NCBI RefSeq assembly: GCF_902150025.1
Contig: NZ_CABFVS010000011.1
Span: forward strand, 1 to 64,000
DNA: 64,000 bases
Direction of reading: 5' to 3'
From: Bartonella massiliensis
GTDB taxonomy: Bacteria; Pseudomonadota; Alphaproteobacteria; Rhizobiales; Rhizobiaceae
The first letter of the stretch is position 1. Every line of letters begins with the position of its first letter. Shown here piece by piece: positions 1 through 9,399 of the stretch. The notes beneath the pieces were generated by a model. It made no database searches. It was not told the origin of the DNA and worked only from the letters and a program-made list of their open reading frames with translations. The translations under genes were made by a program, and so were the position numbers.

Positions 1-141
1 CTCTTTTGAAAAAATTATCAGCTTTTTTAGCATTTTTCTGCATTTTTTCTCATTTCATTCAAAACGTATTTAATAAGCTTCATTTCGATTCTTTTGAAAA
101 GAATTAATTCGTAGAATATTTTGTCATGGAGTTTATTCTTT

Positions 142-3100
142 ATGCTTCGCTCTCACAAATCTAATCATGAACACGTCTCTTTACGCTCTCTGTTGGACTA
201 TTATCGTCAACGAGCAAAATCACCCCGTGAATTGGGAACTCTGTTTGAAAATCTTGTGAAGGATTATCTGTCTGAAGACCCATTACAAAAGCAAGAATAC
301 GAAAAGGTTCAAACCTATTTGGAATGGGCTAACGAGCATGATGAAGATGGGCGTGATATTGGCATTGATCTGGTCGCTACAATCCGTGATGACGGCGGCT
401 ATGCGGCTATTCAATGTAAATGCTATGATGCTTCTCACATCATTAAAAAAGAAGATATTGATAGTTTTATCGCTGCCTCTGGCAAAAAGATCTTCACACG
501 TCGCATACTGGTTGATAGCACTGAAAGCAATTGGAGTGATAATGCGAACAACACATGTGATGGTCAAGAGGTTCGTATTCAACAGATTAATCTGTTTGAT
601 TTAGAAAACAGTCAAATTGATTGGGGGGCTTATAAAGAAAAAGGACAAGCCGTCCTTAAAGAGCAACCGAAAAAAAAGCTTTTAGATCATCAGAAAGAAG
701 CACTGAAAGCTATTTGTGAAGGTTTAAAAGAAGCAGACCGTGGCAAGCTTATTATGGCATGTGGTACGGGGAAAACGTTTACTAGCCTTAAAATAGCAGA
801 AACTCTCGCCGGAAAAGGCAAGCGTGTGTTGTTTTTAGTCCCTTCTCTTGCTTTGATGTCACAAACAATCCGTGAATGGACCATTGATACAGAAATCCCT
901 TTGCGTTCCTTTGCGGTGTGTTCGGATACACAAGTAGGCAAGCGTCGTAAAGGGAAACATGATGATGAATCTGGTCTTGATGCTTCTGATCTTGTTTTGC
1001 CCGCTACCACGGATTCACAAGAGCTTGCACGTAAAGCCAATAAAACCTCTCTTGATGTGATGACCGTCATCTTTTCGACTTACCATTCCATTCAAGTGAT
1101 TTCCGATGCGCAAAGAGAGCATGGATTACCCGAGTTTGATCTGATCATTTGTGATGAAGCCCATAGGACGACGGGGGTTGTATTGGGAACAGACAAGCAT
1201 GAATCTGAATTTATCAAGGTTCATGACAACAGCATCATTGGCGGCAAAAAACGTCTATATATGACAGCAACGCCTAAGATCTTTGCTGACAATGCTAAAA
1301 AACAAGCTCATGAAATGAATGGCATTCTGGCGTCTATGGATGATGAAGCGCTTTATGGAAAAGAGCTTTACACCTATACATTCTCAAAAGCCGTCCAGAA
1401 TGAACTCTTAGTCCCTTATAAGATTATTATCTTGGGTGTTAATGAAGAGGAAGTGAGTGAATCCATTCAACATCTGATGACCGATGAGAATTATGAACTT
1501 ATCCTTGATGATAAGACTAAGATTATAGGCTGTTATCAAGCTCTGAGTAAAATAGATCTGAAAGTTGATTTGAGTGATGACCCCAAGCCTATGCGGCGGG
1601 CTTTGGCTTTTTGTAAAGATATCCAGACCTCTGAACGTATCCGTGATACATTTAACTCTCAAGACATACAGAAAGAACTATTAAATCTTCATAAGCTCTA
1701 TAAAGAAACGCCGCCTCTTCAATGTACCTTTGCGCATATTGATGGAACACAAAGTGCCAAGAAACGTAACGAAGCTCTTGATTGGTTAAAGGAAGATGCG
1801 GGGGAGCATACGTGTCGTGTGTTGACCAATGTGCGCTGCCTATCTGAAGGTGTCGATGTTCCTGCTCTTGATGCGATTATGTTTTTACACCCGCGCAAAA
1901 GCCAAGTGGATGTGATACAGGCGGTGGGGCGTATTATGCGTCGTTCCAAAGGCAAGAAGAGAGGTTATATCATTTTACCCGTTGGGGTACCTGCTGGGGT
2001 TTCTGCTGAAGAGGTTTTAAAATACAACAAGAGATACAGTGTTGTCTGGCAAGTGATCAATGCGTTGCTTTCCCATGATGAGAACTTTGAAGTAACCCTT
2101 AATCAGATGATTTTAGGTCAAGATGTTAGTCATACTTTAGAGATTGCTGCCTTAAAGAGTATGACGACGGTTGAAGATAAACTCTATGTTTATGAGAAAC
2201 CAGAAAGCACGGGTCTTGATATTGGAAAAGCAGCTTATGAACCACAACGCTATATTCATAGCGTAACCGGAAGATTACCTTTTTATAAAGAGTTTCCCAA
2301 TGCCCTTAAAACCCTTTTGGCTAAGAAATTTACTCTTGCGGATTATTGGGGCATATGGGCTAGCAATGTTGCTGAGATTGCACAAAACCATATCAATCAT
2401 CTTAAAGATGTCCTATCCGATGAAACCAGTGAAGCCTATCATGCCTTTGATGCATTCCATAAGGAATTAAAAAACAACTTAAACAGTGAAATCAAACAAG
2501 AGGAAGCGCTTGAGATGTTAGGACAACATCTTGTGACGCGCCCCGTGTTTGAAGCTTTGTTTGACGGCAATGAATTTGTGCAAAACAATGCCATTTCACA
2601 AGCCATGGAAAAGATTTTAGCTGAGTTGGATAAAACCAATATCAAGCAAGTCTCTAAAGAATTACAAGAGTTTTATGACAGCGTAAAATTCCGTGCCTCT
2701 GGAATTACAACCTCCCAAGCAAGACAGAACCTTATTATCAAACTTTATGAAGATTTTTTTACCAAGGCATTTAAGAAAACCACGGATAGGCTTGGGATTG
2801 TTTATACCCCCGTTGAGATTGTTGATTTTATTATTCACTCTGTTGATGATGTCTTACGCAATGAATTTGGCAAAAGTCTAGGATCACGGGGTGTCTCTAT
2901 TCTTGACCCTTTTACGGGTACAGGTACCTTTATCACACGGTTGTTACAATCCAATCTCATAAAACCAGAAGATATGGAATATAAGTTCCGTCATGATATT
3001 CATGCTAATGAGATTGTTCTCTTAGCTTATTACATAGCCGCCATTAACATTGAATCGACTTATCATAGTCTTATGAAAGGAGAGTATATTCCCTTTAAGC

Positions 3101-5106
3101 ATATTGGTTTAACCGATACGTTTCGGATGTTGGAAGAGAGAAATCTGCTACAAAAATTATTTAAAGAGAACAGTGAATATTTAGAACACCAGAAAAAACT
3201 GAATATTGAAGTTATCTTTGGTAACCCCCCTTATTCGGTTGGACAAAAAAACGCTAATGATAATGCAAAGAATACTCCTTATCCTATTTTAGATAAACGT
3301 ATCAATGAAACTTATGCTGCTCAATCAAAAGCAGTGAATATGCGAAATTTTTATGATAGTTATATCCGCGCTATTCGCTGGGCTAGTGATCGGATTGATA
3401 ATGCTGGGGTAATTGGTTTTGTCACAAATGCCGGTTTTATCAATGGAAGTTCTATGGACGGTTTACGCAAATGCCTTGTTGAGGAATTTAGCAGCCTTTA
3501 TATTTTCCATTTACGAGGTAATCAACGAACTTCTGGAGAACTTTCTCGAAAAGAAGGTGGTAAGATTTTTGGAGAAGGTTCTCGGGCGCCTATCGCTATT
3601 TCTATTCTCGTAAAAAATCCAGAATTTCAACAGCGTGGAAAAATATATTTCCGTGATATTGGAGATTACCTTAAAAGAGAAGAAAAGCTTACGATAATCG
3701 AGACCCTTGGTAGTATTGATGGTATTACACGTAAGCAAGGTTGGCAAATGATTACACCAGACAAGCATGGTGATTGGCTTGGTCAACGTGATGACAGTTT
3801 TAATGCTTTCTTAGCTATAGGTGATAAAAAGGCTGATAATAAAAAGCTATTCGACACTTTTTCTCTTAGTGTTATAACCAGTCGTGATGCTTGGGCTTAT
3901 AACTCAAGCTGTGAATTTCTCGCAAAAAATATGAGGAATATGATTGCCTTTTATAACAGCGAAGTAGAACGCTTTAATAATGCTTATCTACATGCTGACC
4001 GTAAAACACGCGCAAATGCTGTAAATGATTTTGTCAATGCAGATAGAAAAAAAATCAGTTGGAGCAATAATGTTAAGCAAGAATTAGTCAGAGGAAAGTT
4101 TTTTGAGTTTGAAAATGCATGCCTTATTCAAAGTCTTTATCGTCCCTTTACAAAGCAATGGCTCTATTATGATAGAATCTTTAATGAAATGGTTGCCAAA
4201 ATACCGCATATATTTCCTATGGAGCAAGCGGTTGAAAATAGAATAATACAAATTTCTTCTGTAGGAGCAAGAAGTGGTTTTTCTGTTCTTATGACGAAGA
4301 ATTTGCCCGATTTTAATATGATGGATGGTGGTGGTCAATGTTTCCCAAGATATTTTTATGAAGATACTGAATCCTTAAAAAATAAAAAACAAACTCATTT
4401 ATTTTTAATTTCTACAGAGGAAAGGAACAGTGCTGGTTTACAGAGACGTGATGCCATTACGGATGAAGGGCTAGATTATTTTAAAGCGGCTTATCCTAAT
4501 GAAAAAATCACGAAAGATGATCTATTCTATTATGTTTACGGTTTACTTCATTCAGAAGATTATCGTGCCCGTTATGCTCATAATTTATGCAAAGAATTAC
4601 CTCGTATCCCTTGTGTAAAAACTGCTGATGATTTTTGGAAATTTGTTACAGCAGGACGTGAATTAGGTCATTTACACGTGAATTATGAAGATGTGGAACC
4701 TTATCCAGTCACATTTAAAAAAGGCAATCCAAAATTAACTGATATCTCTAATCTTGAGAAATTTTACTATGTTACAGAAATGAAATTCGCAAAAATTAAG
4801 AATAGTAAGGAAAAGGATAAAACAACGGTTATTTACAACAGCAACATCACAATGACAGATATCCCTCTAGAGGCTTATGACTATATCGTCAATGGTAGGC
4901 CTGCTCTTGAATGGGTTATGGGGCGTCAATGTGTAAAAACAGATAAAAAGAGTGGTATTGTTAATGATGCCAATCGCTATGCTGTTGAGACCGTTGGAAA
5001 CCCTGCATACCCTCTAGAATTGTTTCAAAGGGTTATTACCGTAAGTTTAGAGACAATGAAAATCGTTAAGAACTTACCAAAATTAGAACTTAAAGAAACT
5101 GAATAG
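142..5106 (+). CDS. Type ISP-like single-polypeptide restriction-modification enzyme (nuclease-helicase-methyltransferase)
   Basis: Predicted to cut unmodified DNA after ATP-driven translocation and to protect host sites by N6-adenine methylation, all in one chain of 1654 aa (LlaGI/LlaBIII-like enzymes are of similar size). Domains seen in order: an Mrr-like nuclease (D76 and Q91-C-K93); an SF2 helicase with GTGKT 208-212, DEAH 338-341, TATP 375-378 and motif VI QAVGRIMRR 593-601; an adenine methyltransferase with DPFTGTGTF 922-930 and NPPY 1028-1031; then about 550 residues that should hold the target-recognition region. I chose ATG 142 because GGAG at 128-131 lies 10 nt upstream. A TTG at 121 would add seven residues. 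No frameshift is visible and all core motifs are present, so it may be active. No separate specificity or methylase gene lies nearby, as expected for a self-contained enzyme. The neighbouring prophage-like genes suggest horizontal acquisition. The family call is firm; the recognition site is unknown. Confidence 0.9.
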   Translation: MLRSHKSNHEHVSLRSLLDYYRQRAKSPRELGTLFENLVKDYLSEDPLQKQEYEKVQTYLEWANEHDEDGRDIGIDLVATIRDDGGYAAIQCKCYDASHIIKKEDIDSFIAASGKKIFTRRILVDSTESNWSDNANNTCDGQEVRIQQINLFDLENSQIDWGAYKEKGQAVLKEQPKKKLLDHQKEALKAICEGLKEADRGKLIMACGTGKTFTSLKIAETLAGKGKRVLFLVPSLALMSQTIREWTIDTEIPLRSFAVCSDTQVGKRRKGKHDDESGLDASDLVLPATTDSQELARKANKTSLDVMTVIFSTYHSIQVISDAQREHGLPEFDLIICDEAHRTTGVVLGTDKHESEFIKVHDNSIIGGKKRLYMTATPKIFADNAKKQAHEMNGILASMDDEALYGKELYTYTFSKAVQNELLVPYKIIILGVNEEEVSESIQHLMTDENYELILDDKTKIIGCYQALSKIDLKVDLSDDPKPMRRALAFCKDIQTSERIRDTFNSQDIQKELLNLHKLYKETPPLQCTFAHIDGTQSAKKRNEALDWLKEDAGEHTCRVLTNVRCLSEGVDVPALDAIMFLHPRKSQVDVIQAVGRIMRRSKGKKRGYIILPVGVPAGVSAEEVLKYNKRYSVVWQVINALLSHDENFEVTLNQMILGQDVSHTLEIAALKSMTTVEDKLYVYEKPESTGLDIGKAAYEPQRYIHSVTGRLPFYKEFPNALKTLLAKKFTLADYWGIWASNVAEIAQNHINHLKDVLSDETSEAYHAFDAFHKELKNNLNSEIKQEEALEMLGQHLVTRPVFEALFDGNEFVQNNAISQAMEKILAELDKTNIKQVSKELQEFYDSVKFRASGITTSQARQNLIIKLYEDFFTKAFKKTTDRLGIVYTPVEIVDFIIHSVDDVLRNEFGKSLGSRGVSILDPFTGTGTFITRLLQSNLIKPEDMEYKFRHDIHANEIVLLAYYIAAINIESTYHSLMKGEYIPFKHIGLTDTFRMLEERNLLQKLFKENSEYLEHQKKLNIEVIFGNPPYSVGQKNANDNAKNTPYPILDKRINETYAAQSKAVNMRNFYDSYIRAIRWASDRIDNAGVIGFVTNAGFINGSSMDGLRKCLVEEFSSLYIFHLRGNQRTSGELSRKEGGKIFGEGSRAPIAISILVKNPEFQQRGKIYFRDIGDYLKREEKLTIIETLGSIDGITRKQGWQMITPDKHGDWLGQRDDSFNAFLAIGDKKADNKKLFDTFSLSVITSRDAWAYNSSCEFLAKNMRNMIAFYNSEVERFNNAYLHADRKTRANAVNDFVNADRKKISWSNNVKQELVRGKFFEFENACLIQSLYRPFTKQWLYYDRIFNEMVAKIPHIFPMEQAVENRIIQISSVGARSGFSVLMTKNLPDFNMMDGGGQCFPRYFYEDTESLKNKKQTHLFLISTEERNSAGLQRRDAITDEGLDYFKAAYPNEKITKDDLFYYVYGLLHSEDYRARYAHNLCKELPRIPCVKTADDFWKFVTAGRELGHLHVNYEDVEPYPVTFKKGNPKLTDISNLEKFYYVTEMKFAKIKNSKEKDKTTVIYNSNITMTDIPLEAYDYIVNGRPALEWVMGRQCVKTDKKSGIVNDANRYAVETVGNPAYPLELFQRVITVSLETMKIVKNLPKLELKETE

Positions 5107-5130
5107 ACTTATAAGACCTTATAACTCATA

Positions 5131-5171
5131 AGGGGTATAGGATATAGCTATTATAATCTATACCTCTTTTG
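5131..5171 (+). terminator. Probable rho-independent terminator of the restriction-modification gene
   Basis: A 10-bp stem with one G-U pair is formed by 5131-5140 and 5158-5167, with a 17-nt loop, followed by a short T run. It lies 24 nt after the stop codon. The long loop and short T run make it moderate in quality. Confidence 0.5.
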
Positions 5172-6065
5172 TAAGTTGATTAGATACAATCTTAAAAGAA
5201 GTGTTTATATGTGTTATTCTAAAAAAAGAAGCTTTGCACTTTTAGACACATTTATTTTGATTACCTTTAAGAGGTTATGTCCTAATCTCAAATGATAGCT
5301 TTATCCTTTTTAAAAGTTTTGTTTAAAGAGAGATTTGTATATTCATTTTTCTTATAGATTTTGAAGGTTTCTCAAACTCTCAAAATACCTTCAAAAATAT
5401 ACTATGGGTTGTTTTTTAGGTTGTGTTGTCGATATAAGTTGTATCATTAAAATACTAACATATTGAAATATAATAACTTTTATTTTTGATTAAAAAATAT
5501 ATAGAAAGGGGGGGCTAAAAAGAACTGACAAAACTGACAAGACTGACAAAAGTCTATTAAAAGGGATTTTGCTCATCTCTATAATTAGCAATCTCTCTTT
5601 AGATGCTTTCATAACAAGCTATAAATCACAATTATCCTATTTATAATCTCTCTTATGAAAATGAAAAATAATGCGGTGGCTATAAAAATTATAACAGCTA
5701 TAAAGCACGCGTGAAAAACGCAGGCTTTCATAATCAAAATACAAATGAAAGCATTGGTTATAAAGACAGTTCCTATAAAAGGCTGTTAAGTTGCAAATGT
5801 GTTATTAAAAGAAATTAACAGAAATCTTTAAAACCATTTAGTAAAAAACATGATAGGTTATAAAGTTAAAAATACGCATGATGAGAGCGTTTCTAAATAT
5901 TATAAATGTATAGATTCAAAAAATAACGCAATCGCTTAATAAAACCCATAATATAGCTTTAAAAGCATATAATAAAAAAGAAGCAATTAATAATCATATT
6001 ATAAATATTTGCACACAATGCATTTAAAAAAATCATAAAAAATATCAAAAAAGATAAAATATTAT
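5172..6065. other. Gene-free AT-rich spacer with a short tandem repeat
   Basis: No coding region is supported here. A tandem array of a 9-mer (AACTGACAA twice, then GACTGACAA) lies at 5523-5549. The rest is AT-rich, with only very short open frames lacking ribosome-binding sites. Confidence 0.5.
5523..5549. repeat. Three tandem 9-bp units (AACTGACAA-like)
   Basis: Two perfect units and one unit with a single change stand directly head to tail. Short iterated words like this can be protein-binding sites, such as replication iterons or operators. Nothing nearby shows which, so the function is unknown. Confidence 0.6.
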
Positions 6066-6095
6066 TTGACAATAAATACGTATTTTGATTATATA
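6066..6095 (+). promoter_or_regulatory. Candidate sigma-70 promoter upstream of the c4-like leader
   Basis: A perfect TTGACA at 6066-6071 is followed after 18 nt by TATATA at 6090-6095. Transcription from here would read through the structured leader into the hexapeptide-repeat gene at 6342. A second -10-like TATAAT lies at 6197-6202, just before the folded region, with only a poor -35 match. Confidence 0.45.
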
Positions 6096-6204
6096 AATAA
6101 TCAAGTGATTAAAAACACTAAATCGTAAGCGGTTAAACCACGTAAGGTTTTTCCCATTCTTAGAAATACTGGCTGTCTTTTATGTTATAATTAGCATATA
6201 ATGA

Positions 6205-6333
6205 CTCTGTCGGGTGTGCTTATACCATACAATACCCTTCGCGAGGGAAAAGTATAAGCAACGGACTTACGACCGTGTTTTTAGCGCCCGATGCCCTTAT
6301 AGGGTGTCAATTAAAAACTCTAATTTCGTAAGG
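6205..6333 (+). ncRNA. c4-antisense-RNA-like structured leader
   Basis: The sequence folds into a three-way junction. P1 pairs 6210-6217 with 6284-6291 (8 bp, two G-U). P2 pairs 6218-6225 with 6252-6259 (8 bp, perfect) and is capped by a CCCTT/GAGGG hairpin at 6235-6247. P3 pairs 6261-6264 with 6273-6276. The P3 loop CTTACGA (6266-6272) is perfectly complementary to TCGTAAG (6326-6332), which overlaps the ribosome-binding site of the downstream gene. ATACCCT (6232-6238) can pair with AGGGTGT (6301-6307), which otherwise sits in a second hairpin at 6290-6308. Two loop segments pairing with two downstream segments is the known a'/b'-a/b arrangement of phage P1/P7 c4 RNA. The pairing is seen directly; the family assignment is from memory and no covariance search was run. 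Confidence 0.6.
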
Positions 6334-6341
6334 TTTTAAAT

Positions 6342-7049
6342 ATGACAAATGTCTCAAAAAACACCTCCGTTATTTCTTCCATTTCAAATGAAACCGCTTC
6401 TGTTAATAAACAAGAGCCTGCAAAAAAATACGAATTTATTGATGATTGTGAATATATAGATGGTCATTTCTTAAAGCGAATTAGAGCTTTAAGAGATTTT
6501 GATGATGTCAAAAAAGGCGACCTCGGGGGGTATATTGAAAGTGAAGATAACCTTTCTCATGATGGCAATTGCTGGGTTTATGATAAAGCACGCGTCTTTC
6601 AAAATGCTAGGGTTTTTGAGAATGCTAAAATAAAAAGCTTTTTTGTCGATGTTTATGGCAATGCTAAAATTTATGGCAATGCTCATATTGAAAATGCCGT
6701 TATAATTGAAGGTAATGTTAAAATTTATGATAACGCCCGTGTAAGTGGGCATGCGCATATTTCTGATGAGACTGTCATTTGTGATAATGCTCATGTCGGT
6801 GGCAATGCAAAAATAAGTGATGGTGCTTATATATGTGATTATTCTCAAGTTTATGATGATGCGGTTGTATGTGGTGCTCTTGTCTCTGGCGATTCTTATA
6901 TTCATAGCGCCGCCTCTTTAACTTCTGATGATCAAATTCATGATGAGGCAATTCCAAGATTTGGTAGTAAAGATGATTATTATCGTCATGAATATTATGA
7001 TGATTATGGCTATGATGATGACAGCGCATATGAAAATGACGCTGCTTAA
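6342..7049 (+). CDS. Prophage-type hexapeptide-repeat (left-handed beta-helix) protein 1
   Basis: A 235-aa protein of the YdcK-like group often found in prophages; the biochemical role is unknown. Residues 1-28 are a polar lead. Residues 29-80 form the conserved cap, with RIRALRDF at 46-53, LGGYIE at 61-66 and NLSHDGNCWVY at 70-80. About 80-200 are repeated six-residue turns of the form x-G-N-A-x-[IV], typical of a left-handed beta helix. The tail from about 205 is unusually rich in Asp and Tyr. No catalytic acyltransferase residue was recognised, so it may be structural or binding. The start is fixed by TAAGG at 6329-6333, 8 nt before ATG. That site is the predicted target of the c4-like leader loop, so translation is probably repressed by RNA pairing. 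A strong terminator follows, so it is likely monocistronic. Confidence 0.8.
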   Translation: MTNVSKNTSVISSISNETASVNKQEPAKKYEFIDDCEYIDGHFLKRIRALRDFDDVKKGDLGGYIESEDNLSHDGNCWVYDKARVFQNARVFENAKIKSFFVDVYGNAKIYGNAHIENAVIIEGNVKIYDNARVSGHAHISDETVICDNAHVGGNAKISDGAYICDYSQVYDDAVVCGALVSGDSYIHSAASLTSDDQIHDEAIPRFGSKDDYYRHEYYDDYGYDDDSAYENDAA

Positions 7050-7058
7050 ATAAAGCAC

Positions 7059-7084
7059 GGGCGCGGCGGGGGCGCCCCTCTTTT
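7059..7084 (+). terminator. Rho-independent terminator after hexapeptide-repeat gene 1
   Basis: A GC-only 6-bp stem (GGGCGC 7059-7064 with GCGCCC 7072-7077) and a 7-nt loop are followed by CTCTTTT. It is strikingly GC-rich against the AT-rich surroundings. Confidence 0.75.
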
Positions 7085-7143
7085 AAATTTTCCATTCCAA
7101 ATTTTATCCAATGTTTATCACATTAGGTTGTGAGGGTATTCTT

Positions 7144-7923
7144 ATGTCTAAAAAATATGAATTAACCAGCGAAATTAAAAAAATCAAACACGCACGTACT
7201 CGAAATATTATAAATCTTTATCGCATTCGTGCTTTAAAAGATTTTGATGATGTTAAAGCCGGTTCTCTAGGCGGCTTTATTGAAAAGGAAGCTAATCTAT
7301 CCCATGATGGCAATTGCTGGGTTTATGATAATGCTTGTGTCTATGGCTATGCCCATGTCTATAACAATGCAAAAATACGGCATTTTTCTCAAGTATGTGG
7401 TCAAGTCTATGGGAATTGTGAAATCTATGGCAAGGCTTTCATTTCTCAATATGCAAGGGTTTATGACCATGCTTGTGTCTATGGCAATGCCCGTGTTTAT
7501 GGCAATGTTTATGGGTATGCCCATGTAAGTGGGGGTGCTTGCGTTTTTGCTGATGCTCATATTCATGATCATGCTCATGTTTCTTATGATGCTACGGTTT
7601 TTAATTATGCAAGGGTCTATGGTCGTGCCATTGTTGCTGGCTCGGCTCGTATTCATAGCTATGCCGAGGTTTATAATTATGCCCTTATTAATGGTCGTGC
7701 AAAAATACATGGCAAGGTCTATGGCGGTGCTTTGGTGGGTGGTTGTGCTGAGATTTATGGCTCTGTTTTTGGCAATGCCAAGGTTTTATTCTATACCAAG
7801 GTCTGGGGTCGCGCTTATGGCAATGCGAAATTAACCAAGAAAAGCAAAGTAAGGGAAGTTCCTATAAATTATGAAGTTTATGAAAGCGATAATCTTGTAA
7901 AGATTGTTGATGAAATAGAATAA
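7144..7923 (+). CDS. Prophage-type hexapeptide-repeat (left-handed beta-helix) protein 2
   Basis: A 259-aa paralogue of the preceding gene. It shares the cap words RIRALKDFDDVK, SLGGFIE and NLSHDGNCWVYDNA. The repeat region is longer, with many Y-G-N-A-x-V turns reaching nearly to the C terminus, and the acidic tail is absent. The start is placed at ATG 7144, where GAGGG at 7132-7136 gives 7-nt spacing. An upstream ATG at 7111 has no ribosome-binding site and would add 11 residues. It has its own terminator and no c4-like leader, so the two paralogues are probably regulated differently. Function is unknown; beta-helix repeat proteins of this type occur widely in temperate phages. Confidence 0.78.
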   Translation: MSKKYELTSEIKKIKHARTRNIINLYRIRALKDFDDVKAGSLGGFIEKEANLSHDGNCWVYDNACVYGYAHVYNNAKIRHFSQVCGQVYGNCEIYGKAFISQYARVYDHACVYGNARVYGNVYGYAHVSGGACVFADAHIHDHAHVSYDATVFNYARVYGRAIVAGSARIHSYAEVYNYALINGRAKIHGKVYGGALVGGCAEIYGSVFGNAKVLFYTKVWGRAYGNAKLTKKSKVREVPINYEVYESDNLVKIVDEIE

Positions 7924-7928
7924 AGAAC

Positions 7929-7949
7929 GGCGCATGGGGGGCGCCTTTA
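7929..7949 (+). terminator. Rho-independent terminator after hexapeptide-repeat gene 2
   Basis: GGCGC at 7929-7933 pairs with GCGCC at 7941-7945 across a 7-nt loop and is followed by TTTAT, six bases after the stop codon. Confidence 0.6.
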
Positions 7950-8013
7950 TGGCTATAAACGCATTATAAAATACATTGTTTAAAACGTATCATAAAAAAG
8001 AGAATTCAAAAAG

Positions 8014-8046
8014 AAAGCCGTGCCAATTGATATGACGCGGCTTTTT
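8014..8046 (+). terminator. Terminator or attenuator hairpin directly before a small ORF
   Basis: A 9-bp stem (8014-8022 with 8036-8044, one G-U) and a 13-nt loop run into five T residues at 8042-8046. Only four bases later comes a perfect GGAGG ribosome-binding site. That placement looks like a leader attenuator, although a plain terminator is also possible. Confidence 0.6.
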
Positions 8047-8063
8047 AACGGAGGTATATAAAA

Positions 8064-8165
8064 ATGATTCATACAAACGAAATCAATAATGCATGCCTAT
8101 ATACAAAACGTATCATATTGCAAGCGCTTTATTGTCGTTATGAAAACTTATCAAAAGGAACGTAA
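8064..8165 (+). CDS. Small ORF, 33 aa, with strong ribosome-binding site
   Basis: An open frame of 33 codons, below usual gene-calling limits. GGAGG at 8050-8054 lies 9 nt before the ATG. The peptide begins MIHTNEINNACLY, contains two cysteines and ends ENLSKGT; no family was recognised. It sits right behind a terminator-like hairpin. It could be a leader peptide, a remnant of a longer phage gene, or chance. Only the ribosome-binding site and the hairpin context support it. Confidence 0.35.
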   Translation: MIHTNEINNACLYTKRIILQALYCRYENLSKGT

Positions 8166-9399
8166 ATGATATGGGTATCATCTTGATAGCATTCATTTGA
8201 ATGAGAGAAAATATAAACGCTTGTTATGGCTATCAAACGTATTAATAAAATGCTCTTTTCTTTAAAGAGATTCATTTGAAATAAAGCACATAATCACAAT
8301 GCTTCTTTAAAACGTTTCAATTACTACTAAGCTCAAAATTAAGTTGAGTGAATTCAAATAACTGACATTCTAAAATCAAAACCTATCAAACAAATCAAAA
8401 TGCTTTTATAAAATATAAGTTTTTAAGATTTGCTCTGCTGTGAAATCTAGATCTTCTTTTTTTCGTAAATGAAACCTTTTTAAAAGCAAATGATAACTAA
8501 ATATAGCTGTTATAAAAAGAGATTTTAAACGTTTTTTATAAAGATCTCATTTTATGTTTCAAACGTTTAAACGTTCACTTAAAAAGGTTCTTATAAGCAT
8601 CTTTTCATTTTGCACTCAATTAACCAATCCAATTTTGGAGGCGTTAATTTTAAAATAGAGCATTTTTGAACAGCATTGTTTTTTCTAAAAATTAAGTAAA
8701 ATCCCATGCCTTTATGATGCTACAATGGTTTTGAATTTTGCTTGCTTATCTTTGTCTTAATAGGTGCCCCCATTTAACTTTGTATTTTTAAACGATAACT
8801 TTTAAAACATCTTTTGATAGCTTGCTTGCACCCGTTATAAAAAGGCTTTCTCTTATCATAAGATATAACGTTTTGAATTTCATATCTGCTATTTCGTACC
8901 TCGGTAAAAAAATACCGTGGTTATAAAACTGATCTTATCTTTAAATATTTTATGCCCCCTTAATAAATGAAAATCTATAAGCTTATAAAAGTTTCAAATG
9001 ATTACCCTCTTATAGAATGATCTAATGTTAATATAATATTTTTAGATTTTACGCTTCTCAATTTTGGTAAATGTTAATTTGTTCTTTGTTATGCGATTAA
9101 GAATCCAAGCTTTAAAACAAGCTGTGATCTTTAAACGTATGGTATTGAAAATTTCAAATGATTAAATTTTTAACAATGCGATTTGTGAGTAATAAAAACG
9201 TATCATAAAATTTATGAACTGTTATGAATGATAGCTGCTTTTCATTTCAATCGTGATTTACTTTTTATGGTCTATTCATACGTGGCAATTGTTTATAAAA
9301 AATGATCAAATGAATCACGTATAAAAGTGTGGATTCTTAAGTGGATTCATATAAAATAATTGCACTCAACATATTGACTTTATTGTTTTTTTATGCAAC

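Noticed and set aside
6489-7095. Minus-strand frames opposite the hexapeptide-repeat genes (138 and 106 codons)
   Set aside because: They are mirror frames caused by the repetitive codon pattern; no ribosome-binding site, and low-complexity His/Asn/Ile-rich products.
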